DNA of 64,000 nt, from the NCBI RefSeq assembly GCF_026627425.1, contig NZ_JAPNLH010000009.1, positions 62,001-126,000 on the forward strand, in the 5' to 3' direction. The notes beneath the pieces were generated by a model that saw only the letters and a list, made by a program, of their open reading frames with translations, was not told the DNA's origin and did no database searches. Shown here piece after piece: positions 15,960-25,374 of the stretch. Every line of letters begins with the position of its first letter. The stretch's first letter is position 1. Both the position numbers and the translations under genes were made by a program. This DNA comes from Arthrobacter endolithicus. Lineage in GTDB: Bacteria > Actinomycetota > Actinomycetes > Actinomycetales > Micrococcaceae.

Positions 15960-18205
15960 CAGAAACGACCGAACGCTCGAGTACCTGCACCGATACCATC
16001 CACAGCCGAATCGCCGCTGAACTCGGGGTAAAAACCTGGCAGGTCAAGGCGGCAGTTGAACTGCTCGACGGCGGCGCTACCGTCCCGTTTGTGGCCCGCT
16101 ACCGCAAGGAAGCCACGGGCACCTTGAACGATACGCAGCTGCGCGAACTCGACGAACGGCTGCGCTACCTCCGGGAACTGCAGGAGCGTCGGCGGGCAGT
16201 CCTGGAGGCCATCGACGGTCAAGGAAAACTGACCGATCAACTCAGGGCCGCCGTCGCCACCGCCGGGACCAAGTCCGCACTGGAAGATCTGTACCTCCCG
16301 TTCAAATCCAAGCGACAGACCAAGGCGCAGATCGCCCGTGCTGCGGGACTGGAGCCGCTGGCTAACGCGCTGTTGCGGAACCCGCTGCTGGATCCGCAGC
16401 GGGAAGCGGCCAAATACCTAAGCACGGAGTATCACGTCAGCGATCCGGCCGCTGCCCTGGCCGGCGCCCGGGCTATCCTGACTGAGCGGGCCGGCCAGGA
16501 CGTCAAGCTCGTGACGGGGCTGCGCGAGCGGCTCTGGCAGCAGGGCCGGCTGCGCGCACAGGTCAAGCCCGGCCGGGAAACTGCGGGCGCGAAGTTCAAA
16601 GACTATTTCGACTTCGTCCAACCGCTGCGGTCGCTGCCCTCGCACCGGGTGCTCGCTCTTTTGCGCGGTGAAAAGGAAGGCGTGCTCACCCTGGACGTGA
16701 CGGAGGGGGATCCCCGAGATCCCGAGGGCCTGGCCGCCTCCCGTGCGCGCTATGAAAGCGCCGTCGCGCGGTCCTTTCGCATTGACGAGCGCGTTTTACG
16801 CAGCGATCACCGGCCCGCGGATGCCTGGTTGGCCCAGACCGTCCGGGTGACCTGGCGGTCCCGGCTGCTCGCCCGGTTTGCCGGCGATCTGCGGACCCGG
16901 CTGTTTCTGGCTGCGGAGGAAGCAGCCCTACGGGTCTTCGCGGCAAACCTGCGTGACGTGCTGCTGGCCGCACCGGCGGGAAACCGATGCACTCTGGGCC
17001 TGGACCCGGGGCTTCGGACGGGCGTCAAGGTCGCCGTGGTGGACGGCACCGGGAAGGTAGTGGCCACGGATACCATCTATCCGCACGCGCCGGCCCGGAA
17101 ATGGGCTGACGCTTTGGCGACCCTGACGCGCCTGGCCCGGGACCACGCCATCGAGCTGATTGCCATCGGTAACGGGACGGCATCGCGGGAAACGGACAAA
17201 CTTGCCGAAGAGCTAATCACCGAACTCAACGGGCAAAATCCCGCCAGAACGGTGGCCAGGCTGGTGGTCTCCGAAGCGGGAGCCTCGGTGTATTCTGCGT
17301 CCGCGCTGGCCTCCGCGGAGCTGCCGGACCTGGACGTTTCGCTGCGCGGCGCCGTCTCTATTGCCCGCAGACTGCAGGACCCGTTGGCCGAATTGGTCAA
17401 GATCGAGCCGAAGTCCATCGGGGTGGGCCAATACCAGCACGACCTGACGCCGATACTGCTGGAACGGTCGCTGGATGCGGTGGTGGAGGACTGCGTGAAC
17501 GCCGTCGGTGTGGACGCGAACACCGCCTCGCCCGCGCTGTTGGCCCGTGTGGCCGGCGTCGGGACGCTACTCAGCGGGAACATCGTGGCGCATCGCAACG
17601 TCCACGGACCGTTCACCAAGCGCTCCGATCTGCTGAAAGTGCCCAGGCTCGGCCCGAAGGCCTATGAACAGTGTGCCGGTTTCCTGCGCATCAACGGGGG
17701 AACGGAGCCGCTGGATTGCACCAGCATCCATCCCGAGGCCTACGGCGCGGCCCGGAAGGTCCTTGCTGCTGCCGGCGCTGCAATGAACGACGTCGTAGCC
17801 GGCGTGGGCGCGGTCGCCGCCTTGGAGCCGCAGGACTTCACGGACGAGGCATTCGGACTGCCCACAGTCCGGGACATCATGACCGAGCTGGTCAAACCTG
17901 GCCGTGACCCGCGCCCGGAGTTCGCGACGGCCGCCTTTGCCGAGGGCATCGAAAAGATCGGCGATCTGGACGTTGGCATGGTTCTGGAGGGAACGGTCAG
18001 CAACGTTGCAGCCTTCGGCGCGTTCGTTGACATCGGCGTGCACCAGGACGGACTGATCCACGTCTCCGCGATGGCCAACCGCTTCGTCTCCGATCCGCAC
18101 GAGGTGGTGAAGTCCGGGCAGGTGGTCCGCGTCAGGGTGCTCGAAGTCGATCCGGTCCGAAAGCGGATTTCGCTGACGCTGCGACTGGACCAGGAACGCG
18201 GTTAG
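15956..18205 (+). CDS. tex: Tex-family S1 RNA-binding transcription accessory protein
   Basis: 749 residues from GTG 15956, which overlaps the Nudix stop; another GTG at 15947 adds three residues. Domains in order: N-terminal Tex HTH region (TVPFVARYRKEATGTLND), a YqgF/RNase H-like domain (TLGLDPGLRTGVKVAVVDG), helix-hairpin-helix modules (LLARVAGVGTLLSGNIV, LLKVPRLGPKAYEQCAGFLR) and a C-terminal S1 domain (VGMVLEGTVSNVAAFGAFVD). Tex proteins bind nucleic acid and RNA polymerase in transcription and stress contexts. It converges with the NDH-2 gene, their stop codons overlapping. Confidence 0.95.
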   Translation: MTETTERSSTCTDTIHSRIAAELGVKTWQVKAAVELLDGGATVPFVARYRKEATGTLNDTQLRELDERLRYLRELQERRRAVLEAIDGQGKLTDQLRAAVATAGTKSALEDLYLPFKSKRQTKAQIARAAGLEPLANALLRNPLLDPQREAAKYLSTEYHVSDPAAALAGARAILTERAGQDVKLVTGLRERLWQQGRLRAQVKPGRETAGAKFKDYFDFVQPLRSLPSHRVLALLRGEKEGVLTLDVTEGDPRDPEGLAASRARYESAVARSFRIDERVLRSDHRPADAWLAQTVRVTWRSRLLARFAGDLRTRLFLAAEEAALRVFAANLRDVLLAAPAGNRCTLGLDPGLRTGVKVAVVDGTGKVVATDTIYPHAPARKWADALATLTRLARDHAIELIAIGNGTASRETDKLAEELITELNGQNPARTVARLVVSEAGASVYSASALASAELPDLDVSLRGAVSIARRLQDPLAELVKIEPKSIGVGQYQHDLTPILLERSLDAVVEDCVNAVGVDANTASPALLARVAGVGTLLSGNIVAHRNVHGPFTKRSDLLKVPRLGPKAYEQCAGFLRINGGTEPLDCTSIHPEAYGAARKVLAAAGAAMNDVVAGVGAVAALEPQDFTDEAFGLPTVRDIMTELVKPGRDPRPEFATAAFAEGIEKIGDLDVGMVLEGTVSNVAAFGAFVDIGVHQDGLIHVSAMANRFVSDPHEVVKSGQVVRVRVLEVDPVRKRISLTLRLDQERG

Positions 18206-19542
18206 TGCTTGCCGGCGGATTCGACGCTGCGCCGGAACGCCTCCCGCGGATGTTCGGTCGCACTCATCGGGGATAGATCCCGCTTGGCAAAGGCGTGCGT
18301 GATCCAGGTGGAGAAAATGTGCCACTTTCGGTTGTAGGTCGGCGTGGCCAGGCCATGGTAAATACGGTCCACGTACCAGGCCGCCCGGTTCTTCAGTTCC
18401 ACCCCCAGGATGATCGCAGCACCCCGTCCCACACCATAGGAAGCAACCGCACCGAGCGACTTGTACCGGTACTCTGCGACGGGTTTACCGTATATATCGG
18501 CAGCGATGTTCTTGGCGAGCAGCTTGGCCTGCCGGACGGCGTTCTGGGCATTCGGCGGATAATAGGCCGGCTGGTTCTCGGCGGTAAGGTCGGGGATCTG
18601 GGCGTTATCGCCGGCTGCCCACGCCCCGGGAACTGGCGTGCCGTCGTCGTCAATCACCTGCAGCCGTGCGCTGGCATTGACATGTCCCTTTGGGCCGCGC
18701 GGGACGTTGGTCCCGTCAAGTGCGGGATTGGGCTTCACTCCGGCGGTCCACACGATCGTATTGGCATGGAACGAATCCCCGTCGCTGAGGACTACCTCGG
18801 CGTCGATGCAGGACTTCATGGTGGTTTTGAGCCGTACGTCAATGCCGCGCTGGCGGAGCAGGCCCAGTGTCCAGCCGGAGAGCCGCACACCGACCTCCGG
18901 GGCAACTCTGTCCAGCGCCTCGATCAGCACCCATCGCAGATCGGATCTTTGCAGCGATGGGTATTGATCGATGGCAAGTTTTGATAGATCGCTCAGTTCG
19001 GACAGGGCCTCCACACCGGTGTACCCGGCGCCGACAAAGACGAACGTCAGCGCGCTGGCACGCTCGGCCGGATCATCGGTGGCCGCAGCCAGGGCTACAT
19101 TCTGCAGCACCAGATCACGGAGGTACACGGCCTCTTCGAGCGTCTTGAAGCCCACAGCGTTCTCGCCGAGGCCTGGCGTAGGGAAGGTTCTGGTGACCGC
19201 ACCAATAGCGAACACCACATGGTCATAAGCCATGCTGACGGCGGCACCCGTGATGGATATAAGGACAGCGTTTTTTGTGTGCACATCCAGGGAGGTCAAC
19301 CGGCCCCGAAACAGGTCCACGTTCTTCAGGGCACTGGCCAGATCAACGGCGACGCTGCGCGCATCCAGCTCCCCGCCTGCCACTTCCGGAAGCAGGGGCT
19401 GGTAGGTCATATACGCGTTCGGCTCGACGACGGTGATCTTCAGCTGCGCCGCCGTGAACTCTTTACGCAGCCCCCATGCCGTGTAAAGGCCAACATAGCC
19501 GCCGCCGAGAATAAGGACATGTGGTGTCTTTGTCGGTGACAT
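18202..19542 (-). CDS. ndh: Type II NADH dehydrogenase (NDH-2-like)
   Basis: 446 residues. FAD-binding GxGxxG motif HVLILGGGYVGLYTAWGL at the N-terminus; second dinucleotide fold TFVFVGAGYTGVEALSEL (about 165-182); AVDLASALKN and NAYMTYQPLLPEVAGGELD as in NDH-2 enzymes; FAD-contact motif AAGDNAQIPDL. Such enzymes pass electrons from NADH to quinone at the inner face of the membrane without pumping protons. The C-terminal segment (AAWYVDRIYHGLATPTYNRK) may be amphipathic and membrane-associated. A ferredoxin-type reductase is less likely given the quinone-oxidoreductase pattern. Confidence 0.9.
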   Translation of the reverse strand: MSPTKTPHVLILGGGYVGLYTAWGLRKEFTAAQLKITVVEPNAYMTYQPLLPEVAGGELDARSVAVDLASALKNVDLFRGRLTSLDVHTKNAVLISITGAAVSMAYDHVVFAIGAVTRTFPTPGLGENAVGFKTLEEAVYLRDLVLQNVALAAATDDPAERASALTFVFVGAGYTGVEALSELSDLSKLAIDQYPSLQRSDLRWVLIEALDRVAPEVGVRLSGWTLGLLRQRGIDVRLKTTMKSCIDAEVVLSDGDSFHANTIVWTAGVKPNPALDGTNVPRGPKGHVNASARLQVIDDDGTPVPGAWAAGDNAQIPDLTAENQPAYYPPNAQNAVRQAKLLAKNIAADIYGKPVAEYRYKSLGAVASYGVGRGAAIILGVELKNRAAWYVDRIYHGLATPTYNRKWHIFSTWITHAFAKRDLSPMSATEHPREAFRRSVESAGKH

Positions 19543-19687
19543 GTGCGCTCCCTGCTGCTGGGGGTTCGATTACCTGGATCTGCCCTGTGCCTGAAATCAG
19601 CATTGTCTTCATTCCTCCGCGCGTCAACCGTTGACAGCGGGCCCGCACCTTTGGCTAATGGAAAGAAACGCCGAAAGGACCGTTGTG

Positions 19688-21139
19688 ATGATTCGTTGGC
19701 CCGGGCATGCAGTGGCATCTCCCGCCCGGCAGCCCGCACGGGAGACCATCCCGCCAGTCCCGGTGGAGCGGACGGTGCTGGTGGTTGCCATCCTCGCCTC
19801 TTTCGTGGCATTCCTCGACGGCGCCATTGTGACTGTTGCACTGCCGGCCATCACGGCCGATCTGGGCGGCGGCCTCGTGCTGCAGCAGTGGGTGGTTGAC
19901 GCCTATCTGCTCTCGCTGGGTGCGCTGATTCTGATTGCCGGCGCCGTCTCCGACGCTTTCGGCCGGGCCCGGATCCTCCGGTCGGGACTGATCTTATTCG
20001 GGATCGCATCTGTGGGGTGCGCACTCGCCCCGGGAGGTGAGCTGCTGGTCGCTTCCCGTGCTGTGCAGGGAGCCGGCGCCGCCATGCTGGTTCCCAGTTC
20101 CCTTGCCATGATCACCGAAACCTTCAGCGGAGCGGAACGGGCCCGGGCGATCGGAACCTGGACCGGGTGGACCGGCACGGCGTTCATCGCGGGCCCGTTG
20201 GTGGGCGGCCTGCTGGTAGATTCGGTGAGCTGGCGGCTGATCTTTGCTATCAACGTCATTCCCATCGGGGCCACGCTTGTGCTCCTGCAGCGCATCAAAA
20301 GCGCGGGCCCGGTGGGGCGGCGGCCCCGGATCGACTTTGTTGGCGCGCTACTGGCCGCAGCAGGCCTTGGCGGCCCGGTCTTTGCACTCATCGAACAACT
20401 CCAGCTGGGTTGGCTCAACCCGACCGTCCTCGTCCCGTTCATCCTCGGCGTATTCTGCTTCGGTGGTTTCCTGTGGTGGGAACATCGGACACCGCAGCCA
20501 ATGATGCCGCTGGGGCTGTTTGGGACCCGGAACTTCGGTATCGGGAACCTGGCCACAGCATTCATCTACGCCGGCGTGTCGCTGGGCCAGCTGGTGGTGG
20601 TGCTCTTTCTGCAGGAAGTTGCGGGGCTCTCCGCTTTTTGGACGGGGCTGGCCATGATCCCGGTGGCGCTGCTGTCCCTGCTGCTCGCAGGGGTCTTCGG
20701 TGGCCTGGCAGGCAAACACGGACCCCGCTTGTTCATGACCGCAGGGCCGCTGGTGGCCGGGTCCGGATACCTGCTGATGCTCACCGCGCACCTGCCGTTC
20801 AGTTTCTGGTCACAGGTGCTGCCTGGTCTGATCCTTTTCGGACTGGGACTGGCCATCACGGTTGCCCCGCTGACAGCGGCCATTCTGGGCGCGGTGCCGC
20901 CCGGACAGAGCGGCATCGGCTCGGCGGTCAATAACGCGGTCTCCCGAGTGGCCGGGCTGGTTGCCGTCGCCTTTGCAGGAGTCATCATCAACGGCACGCT
21001 CGACGTCGGCGGTTTCCATCGCGTGCTGACTGTCACATCGGTGCTTTTCGCCGTCGGCGGCATCATTTCCGCGCTGGGCATCAGCAACCATAGTAGTGTG
21101 CCGCCTGTGGCAGAGCGACGGTTTGCTGAGGAAGGCTGA
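19688..21139 (+). CDS. DHA2-family MFS transporter
   Basis: 483 residues, about 14 membrane segments. N-terminal helix: FVAFLDGAIVTVALPAITADLG; motif A region AVSDAFGRARIL; GAGAAMLVPSSLAMI in helix 4. The start at ATG 19688 follows GAAAGGA by 8 nt; a GTG directly before it is an alternative. It is divergent from the NDH-2 gene. No regulator sits beside it. The substrate is unknown; homologues export drugs or small metabolites. Confidence 0.92.
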   Translation: MIRWPGHAVASPARQPARETIPPVPVERTVLVVAILASFVAFLDGAIVTVALPAITADLGGGLVLQQWVVDAYLLSLGALILIAGAVSDAFGRARILRSGLILFGIASVGCALAPGGELLVASRAVQGAGAAMLVPSSLAMITETFSGAERARAIGTWTGWTGTAFIAGPLVGGLLVDSVSWRLIFAINVIPIGATLVLLQRIKSAGPVGRRPRIDFVGALLAAAGLGGPVFALIEQLQLGWLNPTVLVPFILGVFCFGGFLWWEHRTPQPMMPLGLFGTRNFGIGNLATAFIYAGVSLGQLVVVLFLQEVAGLSAFWTGLAMIPVALLSLLLAGVFGGLAGKHGPRLFMTAGPLVAGSGYLLMLTAHLPFSFWSQVLPGLILFGLGLAITVAPLTAAILGAVPPGQSGIGSAVNNAVSRVAGLVAVAFAGVIINGTLDVGGFHRVLTVTSVLFAVGGIISALGISNHSSVPPVAERRFAEEG

Positions 21140-21523
21140 ACCCCCGGCAGCTCCATTGCGGCTTGGATTTGGACCTGTCACTGAACGAGACAGGTCTGTT
21201 GGGTTGTGGACGGTTTTACAAGAGCAGCGGGGACACCGGATGGGTAGAGTGCACAGCCGACGACGGTGGGGCTGCAGGCCGCTGTGCTCCTGCCGGATCG
21301 CTGCGGGGTTGGGGGTTGGATGCGTGGCAGCGGCAGGAGGCTGCGGCATCGATGACGGCGGAACCAAGGCAACCCAACGCTGAAGGCCGCCGGCGCTCAT
21401 CACCCGCGGCTGGAATGTCCGAGGCCACAGCGCAAAAGACCAGTGGCTGGTATTGCGCATTCGTTGACACGGCGATTCCTGCGCGACGCCTCCTCCCGAT
21501 GGCGCAGGGCATAGGCTTTCCCT
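21140..21523. other. Intergenic stretch, no clear gene
   Basis: Open frames cross this region, but none shows a recognisable domain or a ribosome-binding site. Only the -10-like TAGGCT at its end (21512-21517) could be assigned. Confidence 0.5.
21512..21517 (+). promoter_or_regulatory. Putative -10 box for leaderless methyltransferase mRNA
   Basis: TAGGCT is 6 nt before ATG 21524, with no Shine-Dalgarno sequence between them, the same arrangement as polA, coaE and uvrB in this window. Confidence 0.45.
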
Positions 21524-22129
21524 ATGCATCAGGAATCGTTATGGCAGGCGCAAAAGCGCACAAATCCCGGGCACTCCGCCTGGTACATCCAGCGGTTCGA
21601 GCAAATGCGGGCTGACGGTGCCGATCTGAACGGTGAGGCGAGACTGATAGACGCCATTGCGCCGCGGGGAAGCCGGATTTTGGATGCCGGCTGCGGCCCC
21701 GGGCGGGTAGGCGGGGAACTGAGCCGGCGGGGGCACCTGGCGCTGGGTATTGATGCCGATACCGAGCTGATTGCCGCCGCACGCAAGGACTTCCCTGATG
21801 TTCCCTGGCTGGTGGGGGATCTGGCCGACCTGGAGCTGCCCGCAACCGGTAGTGCTGAACCGTTCGATGTCATCGTCTGCGCGGGAAACGTCCTGACCTT
21901 CCTTGCTCCAGGAACGGCACCGGCAGTGCTCCGCAACTTCGCCAGGCATCTCGCGCCCGGGGGTAGGGTCGTGACGGGGTTTGGCGCGGGGCGGGGGTAT
22001 GCTTTCGACGATTTTTTCGCCGATGCGCAGGAAGCTGGGCTTTCCTGTCAGAGCCGGTTTGCCACCTGGGATCTGAAACCGTGGACGCCGTCGGCTGATT
22101 TTTTGGTAGCCATCTTCACTATCGATTAA
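21524..22129 (+). CDS. Class I SAM-dependent methyltransferase
   Basis: 201 residues. SAM motif I is clear: RILDAGCGPGRVGGELSRRG, followed by the acidic residue of motif II (LGIDADTELIAAA), then VGDLADLEL and the motif-IV-like FDVIVCAGNVLTFLAPG. The C-terminus is short and lacks a substrate-specific domain, so the target is unknown. The promoter appears to sit immediately before the ATG. Confidence 0.9.
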   Translation: MHQESLWQAQKRTNPGHSAWYIQRFEQMRADGADLNGEARLIDAIAPRGSRILDAGCGPGRVGGELSRRGHLALGIDADTELIAAARKDFPDVPWLVGDLADLELPATGSAEPFDVIVCAGNVLTFLAPGTAPAVLRNFARHLAPGGRVVTGFGAGRGYAFDDFFADAQEAGLSCQSRFATWDLKPWTPSADFLVAIFTID

Positions 22130-22214
22130 CGGCCTTAACCACTAACAGCTGTACGGGTCGGCATTCACGCAAAACAACATCCGGGGCGCAGACGCGATGG
22201 GTCGCTCAGCGGGT

Positions 22215-23780
22215 TCATCGGGCAGCGGGTTCCGCCGGCGTCTGGTTCTCTGTGGTCTGGGCTGGTGGCTCCGCGGGGTGGAGTGCGTCCCGGATCCGCT
22301 GGAGCACGGCCGTCGTCGACTGTTCTGGAACGTAGTCCAGAATGCGTACTTGGCCGCCATACGCCTGGACAGTTGCTGTTTCCTCCAGCATGTCAGGGGT
22401 GTAATCGCCGCCTTTCGCATAGATATCCGGCTGCAGGGCAGCGAGGAGGGGGATCGGCGTCGGCGAGTCAAAGACGGTGACGTAGTCCACGCAGCTCAGC
22501 GCTGCGATGACGGCGGCCCTGTCGCCCACGGCGTTGATCGGCCGGTCCGCACCTTTGAGGCGTCGCACGGAGTCATCGCTGTTCAGCGCGACGATGAGGA
22601 TATCTCCGAGCTGCTTGGCCTGGTTGAGGTAACGGGTGTGTCCGCGGTGCAGCACATCGAAGCATCCGTTGGTCAGCACGATCCGGCGCCCCTGGGCCCG
22701 CTCGGCGGTGATCCTGGCCGCCAGTTCAACTGCCTCCAGCGCAGTGTCCGCGAACCCGGCCAGATGCTGTGTCAGGTCATCGGTGCTGCAGACCGACGTT
22801 CCTTGCCGTAGCACGACGACGTCGGCAGCGGCCTGCGCCAGGTCGACGCAGGTGCTCATCGGCAGTCCGGCAGCCCGCGCAAGGGTCAGCGCCGCGACGA
22901 AGGTATCGCCCGCTCCGGAGGCCTGTTTTTCGGCGGCGGGCCGGGCCCACGTGCGGTGGAAGGGTCCGTCCCGGGTGAGCAGCACAGTACCTTCCCGATC
23001 AAGGGTGACGACGGCCGCGTTAGTGCCGGTTACGGTAAGCAGTTGCTGTTGATGCCCGACGAAAAGGTCCACCCTGGCATGGCCGGCTGTCATTGAATGG
23101 CCGATCACCCGGGCGGCTTCGGCGGCATTCGGTGTGATGAGATCCGGCTCCAGCCCGGCCCAGAGACGAGGATCGTGTGCGTCCACAAGCACCAGCGGCC
23201 GTGCGGATTCGGCCGGTTCTGCCGGTTTCGCCAGCTGGGTGAACACGGCCCCAGCCACGGCCCCGGTGAGTGCTCCGAGGCCGTAGTCGCAGATCACTGC
23301 GGCGTCGGCCCCGGCCAGGAGTTCGGGGAGCTGCTGGGCCAGCAGGTCCAGGGCCTCCGGATCGGGACTTCTGAGCGGCTCATCCAGGCGCAGCATCACC
23401 TGTCCGGCGCTGACCACGCGGTACTTGGTTGTGGTGACGAGACCCGGATAGGGCAACAGCCCCGAGACGTCCACGCCCGCATCCCGCAGCAGCGCCGTGA
23501 GCGTGTCTCCCGCCTGGTCCTTACCGACCAGGCCCACCAGCCGCACTTTGGCACCGAGCGCTGCAAGGTTCATGGCGGTGTTAGCGGCGCCGCCCGGAGC
23601 GAACTGGCGGTGCTGAATTTGTACCACCGGTGCCGGGGCCTCGCGGCATAGCCTTTCAACGGTGCCGTTCCACCAGCCGTCCAGGATGACATCGCCGATC
23701 ACGGTGACGCTTGGACCCAGCTCAGCCAGCTGGCGGGGGACCGATTCGGTGAGCCCCCGCTGATCCCGCAAGGGCTTCAC
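22215..23780 (-). CDS. HldE-like bifunctional heptose-7-P kinase / heptose-1-P nucleotidyltransferase
   Basis: 521 residues with a GTG start. The N-terminal PfkB/ribokinase-type kinase (about 20-330) shows GGAANTAMNLAALG and the catalytic ASGAGDTFVAAL. The C-terminal cytidylyltransferase-like domain (about 365-500) shows TNGCFDVLHRGHTRYL (HxGH site), LNSDDSVRRLKGADRP and AKGGDYTPDMLEE. In the known pathway such enzymes make heptose 1,7-bisphosphate and later ADP-heptose. It follows the aldehyde dehydrogenase gene with 1-bp overlap (TAGTGA-like). It is the first of two such paralogues here; a Pro/Glu/Thr-rich tail ends it. Confidence 0.85.
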   Translation of the reverse strand: MKPLRDQRGLTESVPRQLAELGPSVTVIGDVILDGWWNGTVERLCREAPAPVVQIQHRQFAPGGAANTAMNLAALGAKVRLVGLVGKDQAGDTLTALLRDAGVDVSGLLPYPGLVTTTKYRVVSAGQVMLRLDEPLRSPDPEALDLLAQQLPELLAGADAAVICDYGLGALTGAVAGAVFTQLAKPAEPAESARPLVLVDAHDPRLWAGLEPDLITPNAAEAARVIGHSMTAGHARVDLFVGHQQQLLTVTGTNAAVVTLDREGTVLLTRDGPFHRTWARPAAEKQASGAGDTFVAALTLARAAGLPMSTCVDLAQAAADVVVLRQGTSVCSTDDLTQHLAGFADTALEAVELAARITAERAQGRRIVLTNGCFDVLHRGHTRYLNQAKQLGDILIVALNSDDSVRRLKGADRPINAVGDRAAVIAALSCVDYVTVFDSPTPIPLLAALQPDIYAKGGDYTPDMLEETATVQAYGGQVRILDYVPEQSTTAVLQRIRDALHPAEPPAQTTENQTPAEPAAR

Positions 23781-25204
23781 TACGGCTCCTGGCCCGGAGC
23801 ACGCCGGGGAGTTCCCACCCGCGCAATGCTGACATGGACCACCTTGACGCGGGTGAATTCGTCCAACAACTCCGGCCCGTACCCGAAGCCGTCGCCGCTG
23901 GCCCCCCGTGGCTGGGCGGAACCTCCGGGTGCGCCGCCGAAGACGGCATTGACTTTAACCGTCCCAACCGGCAGGACAGCCGCTGCCCGGTGGGCGTGCT
24001 CGATGCTGGTGGTCAGGACGGTGGCAGCCAGGCCGTAGCGTCCGGCCGAAGCGAGCCGAAGACCTTCCTCGAAATCGGCGACCACTTGCACCGGTGCCAC
24101 TGGCCCAAACGTTTCCTCGGTCATGATCTCCATCTGTTCGGTGCAGTCGAGCAGTACGGTGGCCGGGTAGTAGGCTCCCGGACCGGACGGAACGATCCCG
24201 CCAGACGTAGCGTGTGCACCGAGCGCAATTGCCTGGGTGACTTGTGCATGGACCACGTCCCGCAGCCGGGTATCCACCAGCGGAGCCAGCGGCTGCTCCG
24301 TATTGCGCCGGCGTGCCTCTTGGGTCAAAGCGGAGCAGAAGCGATCGGCAATGTCCTGGTGAACGTATATCCGTTCCACCGCAGTGCAGATTTGCCCGCT
24401 GTTGCTGAAGGCTCCAACCGCTGCTTGCTCCGCGGCCCATCCGGGGTCGACATCGGCATCCACCAGAAGGGGATCATTGCCACCGTTTTCGCGGACGACG
24501 TGCGCCCCGGTCAGCACCGCTGCCCTGGCTATCCGCAGCCCCGACGCGGTGGAGCCAACGTGGGCCACAACATCAGCGTCGGCGCTGGTCAGCATGGCCC
24601 CTACTTCCGGCCCCCCGGTTACGGTCAGTAGTACGCCGGGCTCAAACACGTCGCTGAGCAGTTCGCCGAGCAGCAGACCCAGATGCGGGCAGCGTTCGCT
24701 CGGCTTATGGATCACGGTGTTGCCCGTGACCAAGGCTGCACCGATCAACCCCGCAGCGACGGCCACCGGATCATTCCAAGGGGTCAGCAGCACGGCGACG
24801 CCGCGCGGCTCGGCGACGGTGTAGTCGGCCGCTAAGGCGCTGCCGCGCAGACTGTGTCCGCGGTGTACCGGACCCAACTGGGCGTATTGCTCAAGCGTTG
24901 ACACCGCAGCCGCAATACCGGCGAGCGCTTCGTCAACGGGACGGCCAGTTTCCCGACTGTTCATTTCCGCCAACTCCGCTGCGCCATCCGCCAAAGCACG
25001 GGCAGCCGCCACCAACAACGCGCCGCGCTGCTGGGGGTCAGTGCCAGCCCAGCCGGGCAGGGCCGTCCTGGCGGCGGAGAACGCCAACGCCATGTCCTCG
25101 CGGGTGTCCGCCGCGAGCGTTCCGACGAGGGACCCGGACCGTGGGTCGTAAACAGTCAGGCCACGCGCTGCGGCCGAAATGGCGGGTTCGATCAACGATG
25201 TCAT
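23780..25204 (-). CDS. Aldehyde dehydrogenase family protein
   Basis: 474 residues from ATG 25204 (GTGAGGA about 6 nt upstream). The NAD-binding region and fold are visible: VAVLLTPWNDPVAVAAGLIGAALVTGNTVIHKPSERCPH, TGGPEVGAML, VAHVGSTASG, the general-base Glu in VVRENGGNDPLLV, the catalytic Cys in FSNSGQICTAVERIYV and EETFGPVAPV. It oxidises an aldehyde to an acid with NAD(P). It is co-transcribed with the HldE-like gene, so a sugar- or glycan-related substrate is possible but unproven. Confidence 0.9.
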   Translation of the reverse strand: MTSLIEPAISAAARGLTVYDPRSGSLVGTLAADTREDMALAFSAARTALPGWAGTDPQQRGALLVAAARALADGAAELAEMNSRETGRPVDEALAGIAAAVSTLEQYAQLGPVHRGHSLRGSALAADYTVAEPRGVAVLLTPWNDPVAVAAGLIGAALVTGNTVIHKPSERCPHLGLLLGELLSDVFEPGVLLTVTGGPEVGAMLTSADADVVAHVGSTASGLRIARAAVLTGAHVVRENGGNDPLLVDADVDPGWAAEQAAVGAFSNSGQICTAVERIYVHQDIADRFCSALTQEARRRNTEQPLAPLVDTRLRDVVHAQVTQAIALGAHATSGGIVPSGPGAYYPATVLLDCTEQMEIMTEETFGPVAPVQVVADFEEGLRLASAGRYGLAATVLTTSIEHAHRAAAVLPVGTVKVNAVFGGAPGGSAQPRGASGDGFGYGPELLDEFTRVKVVHVSIARVGTPRRAPGQEP

Positions 25205-25220
25205 GGCATCCTCACGATTC

Positions 25221-25309
25221 GCTCCGGTCAACACTGTTTTCGCGGCCAAGGGTTCTGTGGACTTCGTACCCGCTCCGTCAACACTTTAGACACGTGCTGC
25301 CGAAGTGTT
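25221..25309. promoter_or_regulatory. Repeated and inverted motifs in divergent promoter region
   Basis: GCTCCGGTCAACACT (25221-25235) and GCTCCGTCAACACT (25272-25285) are near-identical direct repeats about 51 bp apart. The second begins an inverted repeat AACACTT (25280-25286) / AAGTGTT (25303-25309). They lie between the divergent ALDH/hldE operon and the family-9 glycosyltransferase gene. A regulator-binding role is inferred. Confidence 0.35.
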
Positions 25310-25374
25310 TTCCGGTGGCGGGAAGTCGGGGCAACGGCCTAAGGTAAGCGGAAGAATCGATGGCGGGAGAGTAG

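Noticed and set aside
21163-21615. 150-codon plus-strand open frame before the methyltransferase
   Set aside because: No domain, no ribosome site, overlaps the methyltransferase start and its -10 box, composition unlike neighbours.
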